A DNA stretch of 64,000 nt, from assembly GCF_003952425.1 (NCBI RefSeq), contig NZ_CP034449.1, forward strand, positions 5,630,001 through 5,694,000. The letters are read 5' to 3'. Origin of the DNA: Mesorhizobium sp. M2A.F.Ca.ET.046.03.2.1. GTDB lineage: Bacteria > Pseudomonadota > Alphaproteobacteria > Rhizobiales > Rhizobiaceae. Position 1 is the first letter of the stretch. Each line of letters starts with the position of its first letter. Under the pieces are notes generated by a model. That model searched no databases. It worked only from the letters and a program-made list of their open reading frames with translations, and was not told where the DNA came from. The position numbers and the translations under genes were made by a program. Below, one piece after another: positions 17,264 through 27,568 of the stretch.

Positions 17264-19183
17264 TCAGTTCGGCGCCTCCAGCCGCAGGCGCTTCATGCGG
17301 CGATGGACCGTGGTGCGGTCGACGCCGAGACGCCGCGCGGCTTCGGAAATGTTCCAGCCGGTCGCCGCCAGCACGGCCAGCAGGGCTGCGCGTTCTTCCT
17401 CGGGCGAGGGGGCGCGCAACGCGACCAGGCTGGCGGAAGGCGCCGGGGGCGCCGTGCGGACCGGGGCGAAATCGGGCAGGTCCGTGGGCTGGATCGTCTC
17501 ATCGTCGCAAAGCGCCACCGCCAGGTCCACGGCGTTGACGAGCTCGCGGACGTTGCCGGGCCAGCCATGACGGATCAGCGCCAGCCGCGCCGCGGGCGAT
17601 AGTTTTGCCGGCCGCCCGGCCAAGCGTGCGCGCTCGCCGACCAGCCGTTCCAGCAGCCATTCGAAATCGGTGCGCTCGCGCAGCGCCGGCAGTGTCAGCG
17701 AGGCGGCGTTCAGCCGGTAGAACAGATCCTCGCGGAAACGGCCCTCGGCAACCAGTCGGCGCAAGTCATGGTGCGAGGCGGAGATGATCTTGATGTCGAC
17801 AGGCCGAGGTGCTGTGCCGCCAACCGGGATCAGTTCGCGCTCGGCGATCACCCGCAGCAGGCGCGATTGCAGCGCGTAGGGCATGTCGCCGATCTCGTCG
17901 AGGAAAAGCGTGCCGCCGTCGGCGCTCTCGATCAGCCCCTTGCGTCCCTTGGCCGTGGCGCCGGTAAAGGCGCCGGCGGCGTGCCCGAACAGCTCGCTCT
18001 CGATCAGATGTTCGGGAATGGCCGCGCAATTGATGGCCACGAACGGGCCGGAACGCCCGGAGCTGTCATGGAGCGCGCGGGCGAGATGTTCCTTGCCGGA
18101 ACCGGTCTCTCCATGGATCAGGATCGGGATGGTGGTGCGCGCCAGCTTGGCGGCCCGCGCCTGCATGGCCGCCATGGCCGGATCGCCGCCGGAAAGCTCT
18201 GCGATCGGTTTCGGCAGCGCCTCGGCGGGAGCGCGGCGTCCGCTCGACGGCTGCGGCTCGATGGCATGCGCGAACAGCGCGCTGCCGTTGCGGCCGAACA
18301 CCAGCCGCTCCTCGGTCGGGCGCCCGCGCGTCAAGTTCGGCAAGTCATCGATATCCATGTCGAGGTAACGCGAGATCGGCTGACCGATCGGCGAGGAGAG
18401 CCTCCAGTCGACGCCTCCGGCCTGCGCCAGAAGCAGCGCCCCGCCGCGCGTGGTGCCGAGGATGCGGCCCGAGGCATCGAGCGCGATGGCTGCTTCCGGA
18501 TCGACATCGAGGAATTCGGGCGAGCGCGAGAAGCGCAGCACCCATTCCGAATGCATCTGCGCCATCAAATTGGCGAGCTCGATGCGCCGGGCAGACGCCG
18601 TCACCAGGTGAAGGGCAAGGTTCTGGCTGACTTTCGGCTGCGGCGAGCGCAACAGCGATATGTCGAGGACGGCGGTCAGTTCGCCCTTGGTGTCGAAGAT
18701 CGGCGCGGCGGTGCAGGAGAGCGGCGTGTGGGTGGTATCGAAATGGTCGGTCTGGTGAATTGTCATCGCCTCGCCGGTGACGATGCAGGAGCCGACGCCG
18801 CAGGTTCCAGTGCGGCTTTCGGACCATTCGGACCCGAGATAGAGACCGGCCGTGCGCAACTGGTCCATGAACAGCGGGTCGCCGAGGAAGTCGACGGTGA
18901 CACCTTTCGCGTCGGCCAGCAGCAGGACGTAGTTCTGGCCGGCCACCTGCTTGAACAATGTCTCCAGCCCGCTGCGGGCAATGGCGATCAGTCTTTCGGA
19001 CTGCTCGCGATGCTCGCGCAACTGGGTATCGGGCACGATGTAGGCTTCCGTCGGACGTGCCGGGTCGAGCCGATGCGTATCGATGCAGCGCAGCCAGGAC
19101 TGCACCACGATATCGTCGCGGACCGAACGCGCGCCAGACAGCACCTGTTCGATCTCGCGGATATGCTCCCGTTCGCCAGCCAT
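17264..19183 (-). CDS. AcoR-type sigma-54-dependent activator
   Basis: 639-residue enhancer-binding protein. It has an N-terminal effector region with a GAF-like domain (about residues 65-210, including SRTGTCGVGSCIVTGEAMTIHQ), a linker, then an AAA+ domain with Walker A HGETGSGKEHLARA, the sigma-54 contact loop GAFTGA, and Walker B GGTLFLDEIGDMP. The C-terminus is a Fis-type HTH (NISEAARRLGVDRTTVHRR). The layout is that of AcoR/MimR-like activators. It lies upstream of the monooxygenase in the same direction with 166 bp between, where a sigma-54 promoter is found. It almost certainly drives that gene in response to a small ligand. Confidence 0.9.
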   Translation of the reverse strand: MAGEREHIREIEQVLSGARSVRDDIVVQSWLRCIDTHRLDPARPTEAYIVPDTQLREHREQSERLIAIARSGLETLFKQVAGQNYVLLLADAKGVTVDFLGDPLFMDQLRTAGLYLGSEWSESRTGTCGVGSCIVTGEAMTIHQTDHFDTTHTPLSCTAAPIFDTKGELTAVLDISLLRSPQPKVSQNLALHLVTASARRIELANLMAQMHSEWVLRFSRSPEFLDVDPEAAIALDASGRILGTTRGGALLLAQAGGVDWRLSSPIGQPISRYLDMDIDDLPNLTRGRPTEERLVFGRNGSALFAHAIEPQPSSGRRAPAEALPKPIAELSGGDPAMAAMQARAAKLARTTIPILIHGETGSGKEHLARALHDSSGRSGPFVAINCAAIPEHLIESELFGHAAGAFTGATAKGRKGLIESADGGTLFLDEIGDMPYALQSRLLRVIAERELIPVGGTAPRPVDIKIISASHHDLRRLVAEGRFREDLFYRLNAASLTLPALRERTDFEWLLERLVGERARLAGRPAKLSPAARLALIRHGWPGNVRELVNAVDLAVALCDDETIQPTDLPDFAPVRTAPPAPSASLVALRAPSPEEERAALLAVLAATGWNISEAARRLGVDRTTVHRRMKRLRLEAPN

Positions 19184-19361
19184 GCGTCCTCCTCGCAGCC
19201 AACGTCACATCATAGTGCATGTCGTGCCTCCAAACCGCTCCACCCTTGCGGGCGACATGCATCGGCACATACTGGTGCCTCGGCGGCGGGCGCTCAACTG
19301 TACTATGGTAGCGCGAAACAGCGCCTTTTCTCACAGGCGGGTGAATTCGCGCCGGACCCCA

Positions 19362-19390
19362 TTGACGAGCCCGCGTTTTCGCCCTTATTG
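19362..19390 (+). promoter_or_regulatory. candidate promoter of ilvBH
   Basis: TTGACG (19362-19367), 17-bp spacer, TTATTG (19385-19390). Initiation would fall near 19397, only about 3 nt before the leader-peptide ATG at 19400, so the leader mRNA would be almost leaderless. Confidence 0.55.
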
Positions 19391-19399
19391 TCCGCGCCC

Positions 19400-19450
19400 A
19401 TGAAAACGGCACTCATTCTCGTAGGCTGGCGCGTGGGCAAGGCGGTGTAA
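19400..19450 (+). CDS. ilvL: branched-chain amino acid leader peptide
   Basis: A 16-residue reading frame, MKTALILVGWRVGKAV, directly upstream of a terminator-like hairpin and ilvB. Six of 16 codons are for Leu, Ile or Val, three kinds of amino acid made by this pathway. This is the classic arrangement for transcription attenuation by ribosome stalling. It was found by reading the sequence; its ATG is about 3 nt downstream of the inferred transcription start. The gene name is by analogy. Confidence 0.75.
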   Translation: MKTALILVGWRVGKAV

Positions 19451-19506
19451 CCGCCGGGCGAAAACCTCCCATGCGCACCACACAGGCTCCCTCGGGGGCC
19501 TTTTTT
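19429..19506 (+). promoter_or_regulatory. ilvBH attenuator (competing RNA hairpins and terminator)
   Basis: Terminator: stem 19484-19490 with 19495-19501 (one G-U pair), 4-nt loop, then T tract to 19506. Upstream, 19429-19437 (inside the leader frame) pairs with 19468-19476 over nine pairs. A smaller hairpin GGCGG/CCGCC (19441-19445 with 19451-19455) overlaps the leader stop codon. A ribosome stalled on the Leu/Ile/Val codons would block the first pairing. The freed CCTCCC at 19465-19470 could then pair with the G run of the terminator. The terminator is clear; the antiterminator is inference. Confidence 0.7.
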
Positions 19507-19544
19507 ATTGCCTCTAATCCAACTAAACGACCAGCAATCGCCAG

Positions 19545-21353
19545 ATGGCGAAACAGTACGGGACCAGACCGATGAGCAACGGACAGAACGAGCGGCGCGA
19601 AATGACGGGTGCCGAAATGGTGGTGCAGGCGCTGAAGGACAATGGCGTCAAGCACGTCTTCGGCTATCCGGGCGGCGCGGTCCTTCCGATTTACGATGAA
19701 ATTTTTCAACAAGACGATGTCGAGCACATCCTGGTCCGGCACGAGCAGGGCGCAGGCCATGCGGCCGAAGGCTATGCGCGCTCGACCGGTAAGGCCGGCG
19801 TGCTCCTGGTGACGTCCGGCCCCGGCGCCACCAATGCGGTGACGCCGCTGCAGGACGCGCTGATGGATTCCATCCCGCTGGTCTGCCTCACCGGCCAGGT
19901 GCCGACCTCGCTGATCGGCTCCGACGCCTTCCAGGAATGCGACACGGTGGGCATCACGCGGCCCTGCACCAAGCACAACTGGCTGGTGAAGGACGTCAAC
20001 GATCTAGCCGCCACCATCCATGAAGCCTTCCATGTCGCGACGACAGGCCGGCCCGGCCCGGTCGTGGTCGACATCCCGAAGGACGTGCAGTTCGCCAAGG
20101 GCATCTACGTGCCGCCGCAGACGGCGCCGCGCACCAGCTACCAGCCGAAAGTCCAGGGCGACCTGGAAAAGGTGAAGGCTGCCGTCGAGCTGATGGCCGG
20201 CGCGAAGAAGCCGATCATCTATTCGGGCGGCGGCGTCATCAATTCCGGCCCGGAGGCGAGCCATCTGCTGCGCGAGTTGGTCGACCTCACCGGCTTCCCG
20301 ATCACTTCGACACTGATGGGGCTCGGCGCCTATCCGGCATCGGGCAAGAACTGGGTCGGCATGCTCGGCATGCACGGCACCTACGAAGCCAATATGGCGA
20401 TGCATGATTGCGACGTGATGGTCTGCATCGGCGCGCGCTTCGACGACCGCATCACCGGCCGACTGAACGCGTTCTCGCCGAACTCGAAGAAGATCCACAT
20501 CGATATCGATCCGTCCTCGATCAACAAGAACGTCCACACTGACGTGCCGATCATCGGCGATGTCGGCCGTGTGTTGGAGGATCTGGTGCGGCTGTGGCGG
20601 GCGACCGCCAAGACCGACAAGAAGGCGCTCTATCCGTGGTGGGAGCAGATCGCGAAATGGCGCGCGCGGGATTCGCTGGCCTACAAGATGAACAGCGACG
20701 TCATCATGCCGCAATATGCGATCCAGCGGCTCTATGCGCTGACCAAGGACATGGACACCTACATCACCACCGAGGTCGGCCAGCACCAGATGTGGGCGGC
20801 GCAGCATTATCATTTCGACAAGCCGAACCGCTGGATGACGTCGGGCGGCCTGGGCACAATGGGCTACGGCCTGCCGGCCGCGCTCGGCGTGCAGATCGCG
20901 CATCCGGATGCACTGGTCATCGACATCGCGGGCGACGCCTCGGTGCAGATGACCATGCAGGAGATGAGCTCGGCGGTGCAGTATGAGGCGCCGATCAAGA
21001 TCTTCATCCTGAACAACCAGTATATGGGCATGGTGCGCCAGTGGCAGCAGCTCTTACACGGCAACCGGCTGTCGCATTCCTACACCGAGGCGATGCCGGA
21101 CTTCGTCAAGCTGGCGGAGGCCTATGGCGGACACGGCATTCGTTGCGACAAGCCGGACGAGCTCGACGACGCGATCCGCGAGATGATCTCGGTGAAGAAG
21201 CCGGTTCTGTTCGACTGCCGCGTGGCGACCTTGGCCAACTGCTTCCCGATGATCCCTTCGGGCAAGGCGCATAACGAGATGCTTCTGCCGGACGAGGCGA
21301 CCGACGAGGCAGTGGCCAACGCCATCGACGCCAAGGGCAGGGAACTGGTTTAG
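19545..21353 (+). CDS. ilvB: acetolactate synthase large (catalytic) subunit
   Basis: Thiamine-diphosphate enzyme for the first common step of Val, Leu and Ile synthesis. 602 residues. Landmarks: VFGYPGGAVLPIYDEI, the catalytic Glu region LVRHEQGAGHAAEGYARS, the FAD region, and the ThDP motif GDASVQMTMQEMSSAVQYE to NNQYMGMVRQWQ. ATG 19545 gives the full length; ATG 19572 (MSNGQNERREMTG) is an alternative and neither has a strong ribosome binding site. The gene is controlled by the attenuator upstream and followed by ilvH. Often named ilvI. Confidence 0.93.
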   Translation: MAKQYGTRPMSNGQNERREMTGAEMVVQALKDNGVKHVFGYPGGAVLPIYDEIFQQDDVEHILVRHEQGAGHAAEGYARSTGKAGVLLVTSGPGATNAVTPLQDALMDSIPLVCLTGQVPTSLIGSDAFQECDTVGITRPCTKHNWLVKDVNDLAATIHEAFHVATTGRPGPVVVDIPKDVQFAKGIYVPPQTAPRTSYQPKVQGDLEKVKAAVELMAGAKKPIIYSGGGVINSGPEASHLLRELVDLTGFPITSTLMGLGAYPASGKNWVGMLGMHGTYEANMAMHDCDVMVCIGARFDDRITGRLNAFSPNSKKIHIDIDPSSINKNVHTDVPIIGDVGRVLEDLVRLWRATAKTDKKALYPWWEQIAKWRARDSLAYKMNSDVIMPQYAIQRLYALTKDMDTYITTEVGQHQMWAAQHYHFDKPNRWMTSGGLGTMGYGLPAALGVQIAHPDALVIDIAGDASVQMTMQEMSSAVQYEAPIKIFILNNQYMGMVRQWQQLLHGNRLSHSYTEAMPDFVKLAEAYGGHGIRCDKPDELDDAIREMISVKKPVLFDCRVATLANCFPMIPSGKAHNEMLLPDEATDEAVANAIDAKGRELV

Positions 21354-21401
21354 AGCATGATGCCGAAAAGTGAGAAGCGGTTTTCGGGCAACATCATGCT
21401 C
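21353..21401. repeat. Rhizobiales-type palindromic repeat
   Basis: GAGCATGATG...CCGAAAA and TTTTCGGG...CATCATGCTC form arms around a short loop, starting within the ilvB stop codon. It has the same design as the element at 26805-26852. Elements of this look are scattered through Mesorhizobium intergenic regions (from memory). It may stabilise or terminate mRNA. Confidence 0.75.
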
Positions 21402-21495
21402 CATCCATAACACTAGCCACAAAGGCGGGGCTGTCGCGAGAAAGCCGTGCGCAAACTGAGAATTAGCTCAAAAGTCTAAAATAGAGATTCATGTC

Positions 21496-22068
21496 ATGAA
21501 CGCACAGCTCCAGCCGACCGGTTCGGCTTATTTAATCGCCAAGGAAACCGAGAAGCCGGAAACCCATACGCTTTCCGTGCTGGTCGACAACGAACCGGGC
21601 GTTCTCGCCCGCGTCATCGGCCTTTTCTCGGGCCGCGGCTACAACATCGAAAGCCTTACCGTTTCCGAGACCGAGCACGAGAAGCATCTGTCGCGCATCA
21701 CCATCGTGACGCGCGGCACGCCGCATGTGATGGAGCAGATCAAGCATCAGCTCGAGCGCATCGTGCCGGTGCACCGGGTGGTGGACCTGACCGTGCGCTC
21801 GCATGAGCTGGGACAGGAGCGGCCGCTGGAGCGCGAACTCGCGCTGGTCAAGGTCGCCGGCACGGGCGACGCCCGCGTCGAGGCGCTTCGGCTTGCGGAC
21901 GCCTTCCGCGCCTCGGTCATCGACGCCAACACCGAGCATTTCATCTTCGAGATCACCGGCAAGGGCTCCAAGCTCGACCAGTTCATCGCCATCATGAAGC
22001 CGCTTGGCCTGGTCGAGATCTGCCGCACCGGCGTTGCGGCGATGAACCGCGGCCCGCAGGGGATGTGA
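21496..22068 (+). CDS. ilvH: acetolactate synthase small (regulatory) subunit
   Basis: 190 residues. The N-terminal ACT domain (HTLSVLVDNEPGVLARVIGLFSGRGYNIESL) binds the feedback inhibitor valine. A second ACT-like half follows from LERELALVKV. It activates and regulates the IlvB subunit. It lies 142 bp after ilvB, with a palindromic repeat between them. Complete and of normal length (160-190). Confidence 0.95.
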   Translation: MNAQLQPTGSAYLIAKETEKPETHTLSVLVDNEPGVLARVIGLFSGRGYNIESLTVSETEHEKHLSRITIVTRGTPHVMEQIKHQLERIVPVHRVVDLTVRSHELGQERPLERELALVKVAGTGDARVEALRLADAFRASVIDANTEHFIFEITGKGSKLDQFIAIMKPLGLVEICRTGVAAMNRGPQGM

Positions 22069-22191
22069 GCAAGGCAGACATCGCTCGCACCCCTTCAATC
22101 GTTTCTCTGGCCCGGCAGTCGTCCATCTTGGCGGCCTTTCGGATCGGTGGACAGCCCGGTCGGATCCCCTGTTACCCGGCTGCCTAACCAT

Positions 22192-22204
22192 TGTGCAGTG
22201 CACA
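22192..22204. promoter_or_regulatory. perfect palindrome upstream of RND efflux genes
   Basis: TGTGCA-G-TGCACA lies ~145 bp before the membrane-fusion gene, in a 279-bp non-coding stretch that otherwise shows nothing clear. It could be a repressor site; no regulator gene is adjacent. Confidence 0.35.
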
Positions 22205-22347
22205 TTAAATCTTCGTAATGCCGCGTTTTGGCCCTTTTCCGCCAAAGCCTTGTCCTATCTATTCGGCGAAAATTGCGGCAAGGCGCCGTGGATCGGGCTA
22301 GGATAGACCACCTGGTCCGGCGTGTCGGGTCAGAGGGCATATTGTCG

Positions 22348-23658
22348 ATGCGCGGAAAAATTGCCTTTGCAGTTGTTGCGGTCGCCTGCCTGGCGGGGGC
22401 CGGGCTCTACTATTCGCCCACGATGCTGGCCCCCACAATGCTGGCCAGGGTCCAGCAGCTGATTTCGGGCAAGCAGGCTGACGCGAGCGACAAGACGGCG
22501 AGCGGCGACAAGACGGCCGGCGCCCCGGACAATGCGAAAGGCGACAATGCGAAAGGCGGCGGTCCACGTTCGGCCTCGATCGTCTCCGCCGTCGCGACCA
22601 CCGCCGATTTCCCGATCCGGCGCTATGCCATCGGCTTCGTCTCGTCACCGGAGGTGGTCAACATCAATGCCCGTGTTTCCAGCCAGATCGTGTCGATCGC
22701 GGTCAAGGACGGGCAGATGGTCAAGGCCGGCGATCTGCTCATTTCGCTCGATGACCGCGCGCTGAAGGCGCAACTGGCCAAGGATCAGGCGACGCTCGCC
22801 AAGGACCAGGCGATGCTGGTGAGCGCCCAGGCCGACCTGCAGCGTGCCAAGGATCTTGTCGCCAAGCAGGCCGGCACGCAGCAGACCTACGACCAGGCGC
22901 TGGCGGCGCAGAAAGCCGCGGCCGCGACCATCGATGCCGACAAGGCGACGATCGACGCCGATACCGTGCAATTGAGCTACGCGACCATCACGGCGCCGAT
23001 CTCGGGCCGGCTCGGCGCCGTCAACGTGTCGGTCGGCGATCTCGTCACCACCAGCAATGGCAGCTCAAGCAGTTCGACGCCGCTGGTCACCATCACGCAG
23101 ATGGACCCGCTGCAGGTGAATTTCACGCTGCCGGAAAGCAACCTCGCCCTTTTGCACAAGGCGCTCGCCGACCCGCAGCAAGGCAACGTGATGCTGACCA
23201 AGGACGGTGACCCCACGCCCATCGGCAAGGGCACGCTCGACTTCGTCGATTCCAGCGTCGATACCGCTTCCGGCACCATCGCCACGCGGGCCAGCATACC
23301 CAACCCGGATCTTTCGCTGTGGCCGGGGCAATATGTGAATGTGGTGCTCGATGCCGGCACGATGCCGCACATGACCTCGGTGCCGACGGTCGCGGTGCAG
23401 CCCAGCCAGAAGGGCCCCTTCGTCTATGTGGTCAAGCCGGACAACACGGTGGAGATGCGGCCAGTGCAGGTGGCGCTGACGGAGGGGCAGAACAGCGCCA
23501 TCAGCGATGGTCTGAAGAGCGGCGAGAAAGTCGTCGTCGAGGGCCAGACACGGTTGAAGAACGGCGCGGCGGTACATGAAGGCAAGGCGGCCGGATCCGG
23601 TGACCAGGCGTCACCGAAAGTCGCTGAGGCCGACAAGGCGGGCGGAGCTGCCCAATGA
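22348..23658 (+). CDS. RND efflux periplasmic adaptor (membrane fusion protein)
   Basis: 436 residues from ATG 22348 (CAGAGGG upstream); the frame is open further but without a better start. N-terminal membrane anchor ([18 protein letters not shown]), a low-complexity Asp/Lys/Ala linker with short repeats ([24 protein letters not shown]), then the lipoyl/hairpin core ([34 protein letters not shown]) and beta-barrel. It couples the RND pump to an outer-membrane channel. ATGA overlap with the pump gene. Closest in type to MdtA/AcrA-like adaptors of HAE1 pumps; the substrate is unknown. Confidence 0.88.
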   Translation: MRGKIAFAVVAVACLAGAGLYYSPTMLAPTMLARVQQLISGKQADASDKTASGDKTAGAPDNAKGDNAKGGGPRSASIVSAVATTADFPIRRYAIGFVSSPEVVNINARVSSQIVSIAVKDGQMVKAGDLLISLDDRALKAQLAKDQATLAKDQAMLVSAQADLQRAKDLVAKQAGTQQTYDQALAAQKAAAATIDADKATIDADTVQLSYATITAPISGRLGAVNVSVGDLVTTSNGSSSSSTPLVTITQMDPLQVNFTLPESNLALLHKALADPQQGNVMLTKDGDPTPIGKGTLDFVDSSVDTASGTIATRASIPNPDLSLWPGQYVNVVLDAGTMPHMTSVPTVAVQPSQKGPFVYVVKPDNTVEMRPVQVALTEGQNSAISDGLKSGEKVVVEGQTRLKNGAAVHEGKAAGSGDQASPKVAEADKAGGAAQ

Positions 23659-26600
23659 TCTCCGAATTCTGCATTCGCAGGCCCGTCGCCACGCTGCTGA
23701 TGTCGTTCGCCCTCATTCTGGGCGGTATCTTTGCCTACAAGTTCCTGCCGGTGGCGGCGCTGCCGAGCGCCGAGTTTCCGGTGGTCAATGTTTCGGCCAG
23801 CCTGCCCGGCGCGTCGCCGGAGACGATGGCGACATCGGTGGCGACGCCGCTGATCAAGCAATTCGCGACGATCGCCGGCATCGATTCGATCTCGACCACC
23901 AATTCGCTCGGCCAGACCTCGATCGCCATCCAGTTCGTGCTGAACCGCGACATCGATGCCGCCGCCGCCGACGTGCAGGCGGCAATCGCGCGAACGCAAA
24001 GATCGCTGCCGCCGGAAATGACCTCGCCGCCGAGCTATCGCAAGGTCAATCCGGCCGACGCGCCGATCCTTCTGATGTCGCTGGTCAGCGGCACGGTCCC
24101 GCTGACCGATCTCGACGCCTTCGCGGAAAACGTCATCTCGCCTTCGCTGTCGACCATCGACGGCGTGGCCCAGGTGTCGATCTTCGGCCAGCAGAAATAC
24201 GCGGTGCGCATCCAGATCGATCCGTCCGCGCTTGCCGCGCGCGGCATCTCGATCGATCAGCTGCAGGCGGCGATCGCCTCGGCCAACAGCAACACGCCGC
24301 TCGGCGTGCTGCAGAACAACAAGCAGCAGTTGACGATCACCGCCAACACGCAGCTGACCAGTGCCGCCGGTTTCTCCAACCTCATCATCGCCACGAAGAA
24401 CGGCCATCCGGTGCGGCTGGGCGAGGTGACCCGCGTCGTCGATTCCGTGCAGACCACGACGACGGCGAGCTGGTATGACGGCACCCGCGCGATCATCATG
24501 GCGGTGCAGCGCCAGCCCGATGCCAACACCGTCGATGTCGTCGACAAGGTCAAGGCGATGCTGCCGTCCTTCCAGGACCAGATGCCGGCCGCCGCCCAGA
24601 TCAAGCTGCTCAACGACCGCTCGACCTCGATCCGCCAGGCCGTCGACGACGTTCAGTTCACGCTGCTCCTGACCATCGCGCTCGTCGTGATGGTGATCTT
24701 CGTCTTCCTGCGCCGGGTGACGGCGACGATCATCCCGGCGGTGGCGGTGCCGATCTCGCTGATCGCCACGCTTGGCGCGATGTTCCTGTTCGGCTTTTCC
24801 ATCGACAACATCTCGCTGATGGGACTGACCTTGGCCGTCGGCCTCGTCGTCGACGACGCCATCGTCATGCTCGAAAACATCTTCCGCCACATGGAAGAGG
24901 ACGGGCTGTCGGCCTTCGACGCCTCGCTGAAGGGCGCGCGCGAGATCGGCTTCACCATCATCTCGATCTCGATCTCGCTGGTGGCGGTGTTCATTCCGGT
25001 GCTTTTGATGGGCGGCGTCATCGGCCGCATCTTCAACGAATTCGCCGTCGTGGTGACCGTCGCCATCCTGGCCTCGATGTTCGTCTCGCTGACGCTGACG
25101 CCGATGCTTTGCTCGCGGCTGTTGTCGGTGACGAAGGCGGATCGCGAGGCGCATAGCGCCGGCAGGCATGACATCGTCACCCGTGCCTATGACTGGCTCT
25201 TGAGCTTCTGCCTGCGCCACACCTTCCTGATTTTCCTGGTCTTCATCACCACTGCCGCGGCGTCGGTGTGGGTGATCCAGGTTTCGCCGAAGGGCTTCTT
25301 CCCGCAGGAAGATATCGGCCAGATATCGGTCACCACCATGGCGCGCCAGGACATCTCGTTCGACGCCATGGCGAAGCTGCAGGGGCAGGTGGCCAGCGTG
25401 TTCTCGAAGTCGCCCTATGTCGACCATGTGGCCTGGTCGGCCGGCAGCGGCAACAACGCGCTCAACCAGGGCCAGCTTTTCGTCCAGCTCAAGGGCAAGG
25501 ACCAGCGCCCCAACATCGAGAAGGTGCTTGCGGATCTGAGACGCCAGCTGGCCGGCGTGGCGGGCATCGAGACCTACATGCAGCCGGTGCAGAACCTGCG
25601 GCTCGGCTCGCGGTCGTCCGCCAGCGCCTACCAACTCGTGGTTCAGGGGCTCGATACCAAGCAGACCGACGTCTGGGCACAAAAGCTTAATGATGCCATG
25701 GCCGCGGACCACACCATGTTCACCGACGTCACCAGCGACCTGCAGAACAATGCCTTGCAGGCATCGCTCGTGATCGACCGCGACAAGGCCGCCCAGCTCG
25801 GCATCGACACCGACACGCTGCGCTCGGCGCTTTATGGCGGCTTCGGTACCGACCAGGTCTCGACGATCTTCGGTTCGGCCGACAGCTATGAGGTCATCAC
25901 CGAGCTCGACCCCAAGATCGAATGGTCGCCGGAACACATGCTGGCCATCCAGATGCGGACGTCGAGCGGGACTCTGGTGCCGCTGGGCGCCTTCGCCCGC
26001 GTCGACCGCACGGCCGGCGCCCTGACGATCAACCAGCTCGGACAGCTGCCGGCGGTGACGATCTCCTACAACCTGCCGCAGGGCGTGTCGCTCGGCGACA
26101 CGGTGACCCGCATCGACCAGCTCAAGGAGCAGATCGGCATGCCGACGGCGATCTCGACGAGCTTTGCCGGCACCGCCAAGACCTTCCAGGATTCGCTGGC
26201 CAACCAGGGCCTGCTGATCGGCGGCGCGATTCTCACGATCTATATCGTGCTCGGCATGCTCTATGAGAGCTTCATCCATCCGCTCACCATCCTCACCGGC
26301 CTGCCGTCAGCGGTGCTTGGCGCGGTGGTGGCGCTGCGCTTCGCCGGCATGGACCTTTCGGTCATCGCGGTGATCGGCATCCTGATGCTGATCGGCATCG
26401 TCAAGAAGAACGGCATCATGATGGTCGACGTCGCGCTGGAGCTGAGGCGACAGGGCATGTCGGCGAAGGAGTCCATCCATAAGGCCTGCCTGATGCGTTT
26501 CCGGCCGATCATGATGACGACGCTGGCCGCGCTGATGGGCACCTTCCCGATCGCGCTCGGCACCGGCGCCAGCGCCGAATTGCGCCAGCCGCTCGGCATC

Positions 26601-26804
26601 GCGGTGGTAGGCGGCCTGCTCGCCTCGCAGGCGCTGACGCTGTTCGTCACGCCGGTGATCTACGTCTATTTCGAGAACTTCTCGGGCTGGCTGCTCAGCT
26701 TTTCGTCGAGAAGGAACCAGCCGGCGCTGCATGTGGTGGAAGGCGGCGAGCAGGGCTCGCTGTTCGACGGCGAGTCGGAACCAAAGAAGGTGGCGGCCGA
26801 GTAG
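23655..26804 (+). CDS. RND multidrug efflux permease (HAE1 family)
   Basis: 1049 residues, the normal size of AcrB/MdtB-type pumps, with about 12 membrane helices and two large periplasmic loops. Motifs: [20 protein letters not shown] at the N-terminus, the family signature [19 protein letters not shown] in helix 4, and the mirrored [19 protein letters not shown] in helix 10. It uses the proton gradient to export hydrophobic compounds together with the adaptor upstream. No outer-membrane channel gene is adjacent. A palindromic repeat begins at the stop codon. Confidence 0.92.
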   Translation: MISEFCIRRPVATLLMSFALILGGIFAYKFLPVAALPSAEFPVVNVSASLPGASPETMATSVATPLIKQFATIAGIDSISTTNSLGQTSIAIQFVLNRDIDAAAADVQAAIARTQRSLPPEMTSPPSYRKVNPADAPILLMSLVSGTVPLTDLDAFAENVISPSLSTIDGVAQVSIFGQQKYAVRIQIDPSALAARGISIDQLQAAIASANSNTPLGVLQNNKQQLTITANTQLTSAAGFSNLIIATKNGHPVRLGEVTRVVDSVQTTTTASWYDGTRAIIMAVQRQPDANTVDVVDKVKAMLPSFQDQMPAAAQIKLLNDRSTSIRQAVDDVQFTLLLTIALVVMVIFVFLRRVTATIIPAVAVPISLIATLGAMFLFGFSIDNISLMGLTLAVGLVVDDAIVMLENIFRHMEEDGLSAFDASLKGAREIGFTIISISISLVAVFIPVLLMGGVIGRIFNEFAVVVTVAILASMFVSLTLTPMLCSRLLSVTKADREAHSAGRHDIVTRAYDWLLSFCLRHTFLIFLVFITTAAASVWVIQVSPKGFFPQEDIGQISVTTMARQDISFDAMAKLQGQVASVFSKSPYVDHVAWSAGSGNNALNQGQLFVQLKGKDQRPNIEKVLADLRRQLAGVAGIETYMQPVQNLRLGSRSSASAYQLVVQGLDTKQTDVWAQKLNDAMAADHTMFTDVTSDLQNNALQASLVIDRDKAAQLGIDTDTLRSALYGGFGTDQVSTIFGSADSYEVITELDPKIEWSPEHMLAIQMRTSSGTLVPLGAFARVDRTAGALTINQLGQLPAVTISYNLPQGVSLGDTVTRIDQLKEQIGMPTAISTSFAGTAKTFQDSLANQGLLIGGAILTIYIVLGMLYESFIHPLTILTGLPSAVLGAVVALRFAGMDLSVIAVIGILMLIGIVKKNGIMMVDVALELRRQGMSAKESIHKACLMRFRPIMMTTLAALMGTFPIALGTGASAELRQPLGIAVVGGLLASQALTLFVTPVIYVYFENFSGWLLSFSSRRNQPALHVVEGGEQGSLFDGESEPKKVAAE

Positions 26805-26852
26805 GAGCATGATCCCGAAAAGTTGCAGACTTTTCGGACAAGATCATGCCTC
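26805..26852. repeat. Rhizobiales-type palindromic repeat
   Basis: GAGCATGATCCCGAAAAGT / ACTTTTCGGACAAGATCATGCCTC form a long imperfect hairpin immediately after the RND pump stop codon. Sister of the element at 21353-21401. It may serve as a terminator-like end for the efflux operon. Confidence 0.75.
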
Positions 26853-26950
26853 AGAAGACAAACCTGGAGGGAAGCCTCAGTTTCGCTCCAGTTCCACTGG
26901 CCCAAGGCGTCGCGCTTGCGGCCAACGGCGGCCGATCCTAGTCTTGCGTC

Positions 26951-27568
26951 ATGACCCACGATCATGACCACGACAACGAGCTCGATCCGTTCGCGGCGCG
27001 CGTGCGCGCGCTGGAGACGATCCTGACCCAGAAAGGCCTGATCGATCCGGCGGCCATCGACGTCATCGTCGATACCTATGAGACCAAGATCGGTCCGCGC
27101 AATGGCGCGCGGGTGGTGGCGAAGGCCTGGAACGATCCGGCTTACGCCGAATGGCTAAAGCTCGACGCGACCGCCGCGATCGAATCGCTCTCCTATACCG
27201 GCCGCCAGGGCGAGCACATGCAGGCCGTGTTCAACACCGAGGAGACGCACAATCTCGTCGTCTGCACGCTGTGCTCCTGCTATCCGTGGTCGGTGCTCGG
27301 CCTGCCGCCGGTCTGGTACAAGGCGCCGCCTTACCGCTCGCGGGCGGTGATCGATCCACGCGGCGTGCTGGAGGAATTCGGGCTGACGCTGCCCAAGGAC
27401 AAGAAGATCCGCGTGTGGGATTCGACCGCCGAGCTTCGCTATCTGGTGGTGCCGATGCGACCCCGCGGAACGGAAGGCTGGAGCGAGGAGCAGCTCGCCG
27501 AGCTGGTCAGCCGCGACGCGATGATCGGCACGGCGCTGGCCAAAGAGCCGGAAGCGGAGCCGGCATGA
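26951..27568 (+). CDS. nthA: nitrile hydratase alpha subunit, cobalt type
   Basis: Hydrates nitriles to amides. 205 residues. The metal claw V-C105-T-L-C108-S-C110 is present; Thr at the second position (CTLCSC) is typical of cobalt enzymes, whereas iron enzymes have Ser. In the family the second and third cysteines are oxidised to sulfinic and sulfenic acid. The N-terminus is His/Asp-rich (HDHDHDNE). It overlaps nthB by four bases (ATGA). Also plausible as the related thiocyanate hydrolase, but the two-subunit-plus-activator layout favours nitrile hydratase. Confidence 0.93.
   Translation: MTHDHDHDNELDPFAARVRALETILTQKGLIDPAAIDVIVDTYETKIGPRNGARVVAKAWNDPAYAEWLKLDATAAIESLSYTGRQGEHMQAVFNTEETHNLVVCTLCSCYPWSVLGLPPVWYKAPPYRSRAVIDPRGVLEEFGLTLPKDKKIRVWDSTAELRYLVVPMRPRGTEGWSEEQLAELVSRDAMIGTALAKEPEAEPA

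Noticed and set aside
23424..26279. 951-codon open frame on the minus strand
   Set aside because: It lies fully opposite the RND pump and adaptor genes and is rich in His/Arg/Asp without family motifs; a mirror effect of GC-biased codons.
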